From Pseudoflavonifractor sp. (GTDB lineage Bacteria; Bacteroidota; Bacteroidia; Bacteroidales; Muribaculaceae): DNA of 64,000 nt. The position numbers and the translations under genes are program-made. The stretch spans positions 1-64,000 of the forward strand of contig JAMPAQ010000003.1 of assembly GCA_023667145.1 (NCBI GenBank), written 5' to 3'. Under the pieces are notes generated by a model. That model had not been told where the DNA came from. It did no database searches and was given only the letters and a program-made list of their open reading frames with translations. Positions 28,382-36,161 of this stretch are shown here, in pieces (positions within the stretch are counted from its first letter, which is position 1; every line of letters starts with the position of its first letter).

Positions 28382-29053
28382 TCAATACTCGCGTTCGCCG
28401 AATATCGAGGTGCCGACCCTCACCATGGTAGAGCCGTTGGCGACGGCGAGGAGGTAGTCGTGGCTCATGCCGGTCGAGATCGTGTCAAACCGGCTGTTGC
28501 CGCTCATGGGACCCTCGCGCAGACGGTCAAACAGGGTCTTTACCTCGGCAAAGTCGGCGGCTACACGCTCCATGTCGTCGGTGTTGGAGGCCATGCCCAT
28601 CACGCCTCTGATCTCGGCTCCCTGCAACCCGTCGAGCGCTCCTGACGATGCCAGCGAGAGCAGTTCGTCGGGGGTGAAGCCGTACTTGGTCTCCTCCCGC
28701 GCCACGTGGACTTGGAACAGCACGCCGACGCGCCGGCCCTCGCGCACGGCCTCGGAGTCGATGGCGCGGAGCAGCCTGTCGGAGTCAACGCTGTGTATCA
28801 GCGAGACGTGGGGGACGACCTGACGCACCTTGTTGGTCTGGAGGTGGCCTATGAAGTGCCACTCGATGTCGGCGGGGAGGGCGGCGGCCTTGGCCGTCAG
28901 CTCCTGGGCTCGGCTCTCGCCAAATATGCGCTGGCCACCGCCGTATGCGTCCATAAGACTCTCGACGGGGTGGAACTTTGACACGGCCACCAGTTTCACG
29001 CCCTCGGGGAGCGTGGCCTTGATGGCTGCTATGCGGTTGGCTATGATACCCAT
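28382..29053 (-). CDS. YggS-family PLP homeostasis protein
   Basis: Pyridoxal-phosphate-binding protein of the alanine-racemase N-domain fold that keeps vitamin B6 and amino-acid pools balanced. The start was set at ATG 29053 rather than an upstream ATG at 29107, because the extra 18 residues (Pro-rich) are not family-like and would overlap the upstream gene. The resulting 223 residues fit the family. The PLP lysine is Lys26 (VAVSKFH). Other motifs are FGESRAQE, WHFIGHLQTNK and GVMGMAS, and GMSHDY near the end binds the phosphate. It is 25 bases after the DUF4494 gene and probably co-transcribed. Confidence 0.93.
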   Translation of the reverse strand: MGIIANRIAAIKATLPEGVKLVAVSKFHPVESLMDAYGGGQRIFGESRAQELTAKAAALPADIEWHFIGHLQTNKVRQVVPHVSLIHSVDSDRLLRAIDSEAVREGRRVGVLFQVHVAREETKYGFTPDELLSLASSGALDGLQGAEIRGVMGMASNTDDMERVAADFAEVKTLFDRLREGPMSGNSRFDTISTGMSHDYLLAVANGSTMVRVGTSIFGEREY

Positions 29054-29078
29054 TGCGGTGTCGGCGGGAGGGTGGGGG

Positions 29079-29531
29079 TTATTGCTCGTTGGGCTTGGGG
29101 GCCTCAAGTTTCACCTTATATACGTCCATGATGGGGGTTTCGGTGATGGAGACTATCTCAAAGTCGGCCATCGTGCCTTTCATCCCCTCCATAAACGCGT
29201 CGAGCGCGCCCTTGAAGTCGGGGGCGGCGACGAGGATTAGCGTGGAGGTCTTTTTCTCGACTGCGGTCTTCTCGTCGATGGTTATGAACGCCACCTTGAC
29301 GAGGTACCACTTGTCGGCCGAGTCGTCCCAGAATATCTCGGAAATCTTGGTGCGCTTGACAGCCGAGACAGAGAAGTCGCCCGAGATAAACGGGGTCACC
29401 TCCTCTATGATGCGTGCCTCGGCCTCGGTAAACGACAGCGCGTCGACGAGGTAGGGCTCGTTTACTTTTTTCTGAAGGCCATTTTCCATCATCTTGGTAT
29501 AGGCCACCTTACATTCAAACCAATTAGCCAT
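29079..29531 (-). CDS. DUF4494 family protein
   Basis: 150 residues from ATG 29531; a longer frame from 29597 starts inside the promoter region and is rejected. Conserved Bacteroidota family of unknown role, recognised from MANWFECKVAY, LSFTEAEARIIEE and the central KRTKISEIFWDDSADKWYLVK. No signal peptide or membrane segment, so cytoplasmic. It precedes yggS in a likely two-gene operon. The regular pattern of beta strands suggests a small alpha/beta domain; no enzyme motif is visible. Confidence 0.85.
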   Translation of the reverse strand: MANWFECKVAYTKMMENGLQKKVNEPYLVDALSFTEAEARIIEEVTPFISGDFSVSAVKRTKISEIFWDDSADKWYLVKVAFITIDEKTAVEKKTSTLILVAAPDFKGALDAFMEGMKGTMADFEIVSITETPIMDVYKVKLEAPKPNEQ

Positions 29532-29594
29532 CGGTATATCGTGTTTTATGTTTACAATCAGTGTCAGGGCGGGGCGTATGCCCGCTTGCAACCA

Positions 29595-29602
29595 CAAAGA
29601 TA
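29595..29602 (-). promoter_or_regulatory. -7 element for DUF4494-yggS
   Basis: The minus strand reads TATCTTTG, a perfect -7. The nearest upstream TTG is 23 bases away, slightly long. The start is about 60 bases before ATG 29531. Confidence 0.6.
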
Positions 29603-29641
29603 ATGCAAAAATGGTAACGTGCTAACAAAAATAGGAGATAA

Positions 29642-29675
29642 AAAACGGAGTGTCCCGACCGGGACGCTCCGTTTT
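29642..29675. terminator. Bidirectional terminator after the first SusCD operon
   Basis: AAAACGGAG...CTCCGTTTT with a GTCCC/GGGAC inner stem gives about 15 bp with one mismatch. On the minus strand a run of T follows directly. It ends the four-gene operon that finishes at 29736. Confidence 0.9.
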
Positions 29676-29735
29676 AGTTAGATTAGAGGTCATTCACAAT
29701 AGTTGATAAACAACCTCTAACATGTGGACTGCTGA

Positions 29736-30263
29736 CTACTCCGTGCCGTTGTTGAAGCCCGTGCGGCGGTAGCCCGACACGCGGTAGCTGTCAAAGCCGT
29801 AGTTGGCGGGATTGTCATCGTCGCTGAAGGAGACGTAATACTCAATCTTGTCAGCGGGGTAGCCGTGGGGCGAGGTTGCACCGTTGATGGTGACCTTGCC
29901 ATCGCGTATGGTGACGGTGCACTCGCCGGGGTTGTAGTCGGCGCTCTGGTTGTCACCGCTGCCGCTGAATGTCAGTGCGCTGCAATTGGCGTTGACCTTG
30001 ACCTTGTAGGACCAGAACAGTCCGAGGTCATCGACATAGATGGCGTCGGAGGTGTTGGCTGCCGTATTGTAGGTGATCTGCTGCACTGTACCGAGACCAA
30101 ACGGATCCTCGATGACCACATTGCCGTCGGCATCCACCGCGTCGATGTTGACAAGCCATTCACCGGCGAGCGCCACGGTAGCGGTGTCGCCAATCTCCTC
30201 CTTCTCACACGATGTGGCGGTGAGGCAGAGTGCTGCTAAGGTTGCATATATAAACTTTTTCAT
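29736..30263 (-). CDS. Surface lipoprotein, Lipid_bd (putative lipid-binding) family
   Basis: 175 residues. Lipoprotein signal with lipobox CLTATSC (Cys19), then a compact beta-rich domain (about 35-170) like the Bacteroidota Lipid_bd family found downstream of SusCD pairs: LAGEWLVNIDAVDADGNV, then repeated beta strands ending RVSGYRRTGF. Last gene of the susC1 operon, 42 bases after the Ig-like lipoprotein. Function is inferred from position: it is probably displayed with the transporter and binds or presents its ligand. The ligand is unknown. Confidence 0.7.
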   Translation of the reverse strand: MKKFIYATLAALCLTATSCEKEEIGDTATVALAGEWLVNIDAVDADGNVVIEDPFGLGTVQQITYNTAANTSDAIYVDDLGLFWSYKVKVNANCSALTFSGSGDNQSADYNPGECTVTIRDGKVTINGATSPHGYPADKIEYYVSFSDDDNPANYGFDSYRVSGYRRTGFNNGTE

Positions 30264-30305
30264 TGTCTTGTAATTGGGTGTTAAATGATTATCGGGACGC
30301 TTGGG

Positions 30306-31106
30306 TTATTCTCCGATCTCGGGGTCACCGTCCTGGACCATATTGAGCACTATCGACATTGAGATCTGTCCGGCATAGCTCAAGTCGTAGCTTATGGTCG
30401 ATGTGGCGGGGTCAAACGAGCCTTCGAGCCAGTCGAGACCGTCGCCCCATCCGGCCACGTAGCTCGACAGGAGGGTGAGCGAGTTGTCATCGTTGACCGT
30501 GATGTAGCCGGTCATGTCGTAGCGGGTGCCGTTGGAGGCTGCATAGCCGCGTACCTGACTGTACCAACCGGCAAAGAGGTCGTTGCAATAGTAGAAACCC
30601 GGGGCAAGCTCGGTGAACGTGATGCCGGTGCACTGGTCGGTGAAGCCGTAGCTGGCGGCATAGTCGGCAAAGGTCTTGCCGGCGGTGCCGTAGAGCGTGG
30701 CGGTCATGTCGGTGTCGTATGACCCGGCCATCATCACGTGGACGGCGGGATTGTAGACAATCACGTCGCGTGAGGTGGTCTTGGAGAACCCGTCGACATT
30801 GACAGCCTTGTAGGTGATGCGGTACATGCCGACAGCGTCGGTCGGTACGGCACTGAGCGCCTGGCCGGTGGCCACGTTGATGACCGAGGTGGTTACCTTG
30901 GCGGTGATGTCGGTGTCGCCCTCGGTGGCCGTGTAGCCCGGCTCGGTGAAGTCGGAGCCGAGGGCCACACGCATTATCGTCTCGCCGTCAAGCTCGATGA
31001 CGGGATAGTAGGTGGTGCTCGTCGTGTTCTCGGAGTTCTTGTCACACGAGGTGAGGGCCGTGGCGGCGAGCAGACATGCTGATATGAATGAAAGATATTT
31101 TCTCAT
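30306..31106 (-). CDS. Surface lipoprotein with DUF5011-like Ig domain
   Basis: 266 residues. Lipoprotein signal with lipobox ATALTSC (Cys21). The first domain (about 35-125) looks like the bacterial Ig-like DUF5011/DUF5012 fold: GSDFTEPGYTATEGDTDIT, MYRITYKAVNVDGFSKTTSRDV. A second beta-rich domain of about 135 residues follows with several Tyr/Trp clusters. Third gene of the susC1-susD1 operon, 31 bases after susD1. Such proteins often act as surface glycan- or ligand-binding partners of SusCD; no catalytic motif is seen. Confidence 0.7.
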   Translation of the reverse strand: MRKYLSFISACLLAATALTSCDKNSENTTSTTYYPVIELDGETIMRVALGSDFTEPGYTATEGDTDITAKVTTSVINVATGQALSAVPTDAVGMYRITYKAVNVDGFSKTTSRDVIVYNPAVHVMMAGSYDTDMTATLYGTAGKTFADYAASYGFTDQCTGITFTELAPGFYYCNDLFAGWYSQVRGYAASNGTRYDMTGYITVNDDNSLTLLSSYVAGWGDGLDWLEGSFDPATSTISYDLSYAGQISMSIVLNMVQDGDPEIGE

Positions 31107-31137
31107 GATCTGTCGTTACATTTGATATAAGTGGGTG

Positions 31138-32616
31138 TTATTTGGCCCAGAATACCGGCTCGGCGGGCGACTTGACAGCCGGGGCCTTGGGGTTGCGGTT
31201 GATTGAGCTCTCGGGATAGTCGTAGCGCTGGAGCACCTTGTTGGCACCGAGGCGGCTGTTATACTGTATCGGGGTGTAGAGGTCGCCGGGGGTGAGCTTT
31301 GACGCGTCGAGTACCTTGGTGTTGACGTTGTAGATCTGGTCGCCCTGTACGCTACCGAATGTCGGGTAGCCGAGACGGCGCATCTCACACCATGCCTCGA
31401 AGTTGTTGCAGCCGCTCATGGCCACCCACTTCTGGATGCCGACCACGCGCTTCCAGTTGGAGGCATCCCAGGGATAGGCGGCGAGGACGCTCTCGGCGCC
31501 GCTGACGCCGGCGTGGGCAAACGATGCACGCACGGCGGCCTCGTAGCGAGCCTCAGCGTTTGCGGCGGAGCCGTAGCGGGCCTCATACTCGCAGAGGAAG
31601 AAGTCTATCTCGGCGCGTGAGATGAATGTCACGGGGGTGTTGTACTTGATGTTGGGCATACACCAGTAGCTTGCGGGATAGTCTGATGAGCCGGGGTAGT
31701 TAGTGCCCGACACGCCGCCGGTGAATGTGCCGTCGCCGTTTGTCTGCCAATAGGCACCCATACGGGCATCCTGCGAGGCGTTCATCACGGCATAGAGGGC
31801 GAGGTTGAGCACCACGTTCTTCTGAGCGCCAAACGAGGCGAGTTCCTGGGCGTAGAACGGGTTGGCGGCTCCGTCAGAGTCGGAGATGTAGCAGTCCCAC
31901 TCGGTGTCGCCGGCGGGGAAGTTGTTCTCGGCCACGAGGGCGGCGAGCTGCTGCTTGACATCGACCACATTGCTCTCGCGCATGAGCAGACGCAGCTTGA
32001 GGGCATTGGCCACCTTGATCCACGCTGCGGCTGTCTCGCCGGGGAGCAGGAAGTTGGTGCAGACGATGTCGCCGGGCTGCACGCGGGCGAGTGCCCCGTC
32101 GAGTTCGGCGATGAGGGCGGCGTATACGTCCTTGCCGTCGTCATACTTGGGCGTGGGGTTGTCGATGTCGAGTCCCTCGGAATAGGGTATCTCGCCGTAG
32201 GCGTCGACAAAGAGCTGATAGGTGGCGACTCGTATCACGGTGGCGGCGAGGTAAGTGCCGTTGTCACCCTCCTTATCGGCCTTCTCGCGGGCGGTGTTGA
32301 GGTTGAACAGCGTGCGGGTGCAGAGGTTTGAGTAGGCGGCGCTCGACTGGGCCGAAGCTACGGCAAACTGGCTGTAGGGTATATAGTTGGACGTGCCGAA
32401 CATTTGGGCATAGTGCTCAGCTTGGTATCCGGCTGTCAGGCGGTAGTAGTTGCCGTAGTAGTTGGCAAAGGCGGTTTCCGCGCCGGGGAAGAGCATCGAC
32501 GAGGTGACATCGTCGGTGCCCGGCGAGTTGGGGTCGTTGTTTATATCGAGGTAGCTGTCGCAGGATGTCAGTGCGAGTCCGGCGACCAAGGCTCCCGTTA
32601 TCAGAAACTTTTTCAT
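31138..32616 (-). CDS. SusD-like nutrient-binding lipoprotein (SusD-like_2), locus 1
   Basis: 492 residues. Lipobox ALTSC (Cys19) followed by DSYLDINNDPN, the usual SusD/RagB start. Helical TPR-like core with the SusD-like_2 pattern (EHYAQMFGTSNYIPYSQFAVAS; NPTPKYDDGKDVYAALIAELDGAL). It forms the lid over the SusC barrel on the cell surface and captures a ligand. It begins 14 bases after susC1. This subfamily (RagB/SusD-like_2) is usually tied to peptide or unknown oligomer uptake rather than starch; the ligand cannot be assigned here. Confidence 0.9.
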   Translation of the reverse strand: MKKFLITGALVAGLALTSCDSYLDINNDPNSPGTDDVTSSMLFPGAETAFANYYGNYYRLTAGYQAEHYAQMFGTSNYIPYSQFAVASAQSSAAYSNLCTRTLFNLNTAREKADKEGDNGTYLAATVIRVATYQLFVDAYGEIPYSEGLDIDNPTPKYDDGKDVYAALIAELDGALARVQPGDIVCTNFLLPGETAAAWIKVANALKLRLLMRESNVVDVKQQLAALVAENNFPAGDTEWDCYISDSDGAANPFYAQELASFGAQKNVVLNLALYAVMNASQDARMGAYWQTNGDGTFTGGVSGTNYPGSSDYPASYWCMPNIKYNTPVTFISRAEIDFFLCEYEARYGSAANAEARYEAAVRASFAHAGVSGAESVLAAYPWDASNWKRVVGIQKWVAMSGCNNFEAWCEMRRLGYPTFGSVQGDQIYNVNTKVLDASKLTPGDLYTPIQYNSRLGANKVLQRYDYPESSINRNPKAPAVKSPAEPVFWAK

Positions 32617-32629
32617 AGATGATTGCTTT

Positions 32630-35600
32630 TTAGAAAGTGACTTTCAGATTCATGCCGTAGCTGCGGCACGAGGGGTTGGAGTAGGTCTCGCCGAAGTAGT
32701 TGGCGAGGGGATAGGTGGCAGACGATGTGGTCGTTGTCTCGGGGTCTACGTAGCGGTTGTCCTTGGCTGTCCAGATGAACGCGTTGTTGACGTAGGCTGT
32801 GATTGACACGGCGCTGAGACAAGCCTTGTTGACCCAACGGCGCGGGAGATCCCACGTCAGCGAGATGTTGCGCAGCTTGGTGTAGGAGCGGTCCATCAGG
32901 TAGGCGAGTCCACCGCCGCCGTAACCGTAGTCGTTGAAGTAGCTCTGGTAGCTGCCGTCGCTCAGGTAGAGCGGGGTGGTGTTGGGCGAGTAGGTGCCGT
33001 CGCCGTTGTCAACGACCGACCCGGGGATGATGAACGGGCGGCGGTCGTTGTAGCGGGTCACGATGCCGTTACCTGTAAACTGCATGAGGTTTTTGGTGCG
33101 CGAGAACATGTGGCCGCCGGCGCGGATGTCGAGTACGGCGCTGAGTGTCACGCCAAATGCCGAGAGCGACGTGGTGACACCGCCGGTCCACTTGTGGTTC
33201 ATCGTGTAGCCGGTGTCCTCAAGCTGTGTTCCCAGCACGGGCTGGCCGTGGGAGTCGACGATGGGCGCGCCGTAGTAGGGGCTGTCCTTGTCGGTGACAT
33301 ACTGGGGCAGGTAGGTGTAGAATGTACCCATCTCGCGGCCCTCCTCGGCATACATGTAGACTGCGTCGGAGCCGGCCTGGAACTCATAGAGGGTCACCTT
33401 GCCGCCTTCGAGCGACTCGGGCATGGAGAGCACCTTGTTCTTGTTGATGGCAAAGTTGAATCCGAGTTCCCACGTGAAGTTGGGGAGCTGGAGGGGGATG
33501 GTGTTGAGCACGAGCTCAAATCCACGGTTGCGCACCTTACCGAAGTTGGTCACCTGTGAGGCAAATCCTGTCGAGGGGTCGACGGGGAGGGTAAAGATCT
33601 GGTCAGAGGTGACGCGGTTGTAGTAGGACGCGTCGATGCCTATGCGGCCATTGAAGAACTTCAGGTCGAGACCTGCCTCAAACTCTGATGTCATCTCGGG
33701 ACGCAGCTCGTTGCTGCCGATAGAGTTGGAGGCCATGAAGGCGTTGGTGCCGTTCATCGGGAACTTGGAGCCGTACATGCCATAATAGGTGTAGGTGTAG
33801 GCCTGCATGTAGCGGAGCGAGGTGTAGTAGGGGCGGGCATCGTTACCGGTCTTACCGTAGGCGACGCGCACCTTACCAAATGTCAGGATGTCCTTGTTGG
33901 GGATGAACTTGGTGAAGATGCCGCTCAATGTCACGCCGGGGTAGAAGAAACTGTTGTTGTCGATGGGAAGTGTCGACGACCAGTCGTTGCGGGCGGTGAG
34001 GTCGACAAATACAAAGTCGTCCCATCCGAGGGTAACGTCGCCAAAGAGTCCCACCATGCGGCGCTTGGTCTGACTCTCGGCAAGGTCGGTGATGGTCGAG
34101 CCGTTGGAGAGCTGCCAGAATCCCGAGGTGAATGTCAGTCCGTCGGTCTGCCCGTACATGTAGGTGCTGTAGCGCTCGTTGATGTTGACGCCGACAGTGG
34201 CGTTGAGGTCAAAGCGGTTGTCAAAGAACTTGTTGGCATACATGGCGAGGAAGTCGTGGTTGAGCTCATAGGCGCGGTTGTAGCGCGAGTAGACGTTACC
34301 GGTCTGGTTCATGTTGCTCGGTGCATAGCCGTAGTCCTCGTCGATGAGGGCATCGTCGAGGGCAATCTCGGGAGTGCCTGACTTCATGTCGTAGTCGGAG
34401 TAGTCAAATCCGAAGCGGTAGCTGAGCGTAACCTCGGGAATGGGGTTGACGTCGGCCTGTATCTTGCCGTAGATCTGCTTGCCCTTTATATTATAGTAGT
34501 TGTTCTCTATGGCCCAGTAGGGGTTGGTGATACCGTAGGGGGTAAAGTAAGCCTCGGGGGTGTTGAATGGGTTGGAGAGGTCTTTCATGTCGACAAACGA
34601 GATGTCGCGGGGACCTTCCATCACTCCGTCGATGACCGATGTACCCTGGAACGAGCCGACTGTCTTGGTGTCGGTGGTGGCAAAGTTCATGGTCGATGAC
34701 AGCTTGAGCCACTTCTCGGGCTTGTAGGTGCCGCGCATGGCGATGGTGTTGCGCTTGTAGGAGTCGTTGTCGGTGGGGATGATACCGTTGTCGCCGGTGT
34801 AGCTGTAGGAGAGGTAGTAGGTCATTGCCTCGTCCTTGGAGATACCGCTGATGGCGACGGAGTGGTTCTGACTCCAGCCGGTGTCAAAGAAGTCGCGCAC
34901 GTTGTTCTTCTTGGCGCTGTACTCGTGGAGTCGCTGCTGGTTGTTCCATATCGGGCCGTAGACCTGCATCGAGCCGTCGAGGCGGGGACCCCAAGAGCCG
35001 TTCTCGATATAGGTCTGGTTGCCGTTCCATCCCTGGCCCCACTCATTCTGCATCTCGGGGAGCAGCGACACGCGGCGTGCCGAGAAGCCGCCACTGTAGG
35101 TGATGGTGTAGTTCTTGCCGGTTCCCTTCGAGCCGCTCTTGGTGGTCACCATGATGACACCGTTGGCGGCGCGTGAGCCATAGAGGGCTGTTGCGGCGGC
35201 TCCCTTGAGGACGGTCAGTGACTCGATGTCGTCGGCCGAGAGGTTGGAGATACCGCCGGTGGTCACCTGATGGCCGTAGCCTATCATCGACCCTCCCTCG
35301 ACGGGCACACCGTCAACGATATAGAGCGGATTGTTGTTGCCGTTGATTGAGCCGAGACCGCGTATCTGCACGTTGTTGGCCGATCCGGGGTCGCTCGACG
35401 TGGTCTGCACCTGGAGACCGGCGACCTTGCCCGACAGCGCTGTCAGCACGTTGGCGTCGCGGGCTGCGGTGATCTCCTGGCCGCTCACCGCCGTGGCCGA
35501 GTAGCCGAGGGTCTTCTCCGAACGCGAGATGCCCATCGCGGTCACCACTACCTCGTCGAGGCTGTTGGATGTCGGTGACAGCCATATGATCATGTCGTCA

Positions 35601-35860
35601 GACGTGATGGCGACCTCCTTGGTGCCCATACCGACGTATGAGACCTTGAGTTTTGATACAGACTGTGGCACGTAGACCGTAAACTTTCCCTCAAGGTCGG
35701 TCGAGGTGCCGTTGCCGCCGCCCACGGGAAGCACTGTGGCGCCGATCAGTGGCTCGTCGTCGCCCTCTGACAGCACGACGCCCTTAACTGTGCGCGTCTG
35801 CGCTACTGCGCAGACGGCCAGCGACGTCACTGCCAGCAAAATTAGAAACAGCTTTTTCAT
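32630..35860 (-). CDS. SusC/RagA TonB-linked outer-membrane transporter, locus 1
   Basis: 1076 residues. Signal peptide MKKLFLILLAVTSLAVCA..., then a carboxypeptidase-regulatory-like domain (about 22-105: GVVLSEGDDEPLIGATV), a plug domain (about 115-240: IRGLGSINGNNNPLYIVDGV; VLKGAAATALYGSRAANGVI) and a TonB-dependent barrel ending in VTF. It imports a ligand captured by SusD1. The first ~50 bases of the gene and ~25 bases before it are almost identical to those of the two other SusC genes here. It heads a four-gene operon. Codon use is GC-rich like the housekeeping genes. Confidence 0.95.
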   Translation of the reverse strand: MKKLFLILLAVTSLAVCAVAQTRTVKGVVLSEGDDEPLIGATVLPVGGGNGTSTDLEGKFTVYVPQSVSKLKVSYVGMGTKEVAITSDDMIIWLSPTSNSLDEVVVTAMGISRSEKTLGYSATAVSGQEITAARDANVLTALSGKVAGLQVQTTSSDPGSANNVQIRGLGSINGNNNPLYIVDGVPVEGGSMIGYGHQVTTGGISNLSADDIESLTVLKGAAATALYGSRAANGVIMVTTKSGSKGTGKNYTITYSGGFSARRVSLLPEMQNEWGQGWNGNQTYIENGSWGPRLDGSMQVYGPIWNNQQRLHEYSAKKNNVRDFFDTGWSQNHSVAISGISKDEAMTYYLSYSYTGDNGIIPTDNDSYKRNTIAMRGTYKPEKWLKLSSTMNFATTDTKTVGSFQGTSVIDGVMEGPRDISFVDMKDLSNPFNTPEAYFTPYGITNPYWAIENNYYNIKGKQIYGKIQADVNPIPEVTLSYRFGFDYSDYDMKSGTPEIALDDALIDEDYGYAPSNMNQTGNVYSRYNRAYELNHDFLAMYANKFFDNRFDLNATVGVNINERYSTYMYGQTDGLTFTSGFWQLSNGSTITDLAESQTKRRMVGLFGDVTLGWDDFVFVDLTARNDWSSTLPIDNNSFFYPGVTLSGIFTKFIPNKDILTFGKVRVAYGKTGNDARPYYTSLRYMQAYTYTYYGMYGSKFPMNGTNAFMASNSIGSNELRPEMTSEFEAGLDLKFFNGRIGIDASYYNRVTSDQIFTLPVDPSTGFASQVTNFGKVRNRGFELVLNTIPLQLPNFTWELGFNFAINKNKVLSMPESLEGGKVTLYEFQAGSDAVYMYAEEGREMGTFYTYLPQYVTDKDSPYYGAPIVDSHGQPVLGTQLEDTGYTMNHKWTGGVTTSLSAFGVTLSAVLDIRAGGHMFSRTKNLMQFTGNGIVTRYNDRRPFIIPGSVVDNGDGTYSPNTTPLYLSDGSYQSYFNDYGYGGGGLAYLMDRSYTKLRNISLTWDLPRRWVNKACLSAVSITAYVNNAFIWTAKDNRYVDPETTTTSSATYPLANYFGETYSNPSCRSYGMNLKVTF

Positions 35861-35965
35861 ACTTTAGTTAAAAAATTAGACATATAATAGCTTGTTAAAA
35901 CACGCCTTGTTAAATATCAAAAGGTTGTCAATCAACCTGTTGTCCTGTCTTTGGCCAGTCCCTCT

Positions 35966-35977
35966 CTCGGCAAGAGA
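35966..35977 (-). repeat. Shared SusC leader element, copy 1
   Basis: The 12-base core TCTCTTGCCGAG lies 106 bases upstream of the susC1 ATG. Here it extends to TCTCT-TGCCG-AGAGA, a 5-bp hairpin, and further shares GGGACTGG with copy 3 and GATGTA with copy 2. It appears to be a 5'-leader or operator element common to the three SusC genes. Confidence 0.7.
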
Positions 35978-36027
35978 TACATCCCCCGGCCAACCCCCTG
36001 TCCCCCAGCGTGTTGCCGCCGTGTAAA

Positions 36028-36039
36028 AACTAAAGTATG
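36028..36039 (+). repeat. Inverted fragment of the SusC start sequence
   Basis: AACTAAAGTATG, the 12 bases that end in the start codon of all three SusC genes, occurs here on the opposite strand, 168 bases upstream of susC1 and not followed by a gene. The 301-base stretch 35861-36161 otherwise holds the shared leader, a 6-bp hairpin near 35923-35939, a weak -7-like TACTTTAG on the minus strand and the terminator of locus 2. Confidence 0.45.
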
Positions 36040-36098
36040 TATGACATGGGATTACAAGATGTTACTTTTATATAACATACTGTATATTAATGATATAA

Positions 36099-36136
36099 GT
36101 ATAAGGCGTGGCTGTTTGAACAGCCACGCCTTATAC
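36099..36136 (-). terminator. Terminator of SusCD locus 2
   Basis: A perfect 18-bp inverted repeat (36099-36116 with 36119-36136) with a 2-base centre lies 26 bases after the susD2 stop. The flank is A/T-rich. It is unusually long for a simple terminator. Confidence 0.75.
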
Positions 36137-36161
36137 GGGTCTCTATTTTAGGATAATCTCC

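Noticed and set aside
29053-29107. Longer N terminus for YggS
   Set aside because: The extra 18 residues are Pro-rich, overlap the stop of the DUF4494 gene and are not family-like.
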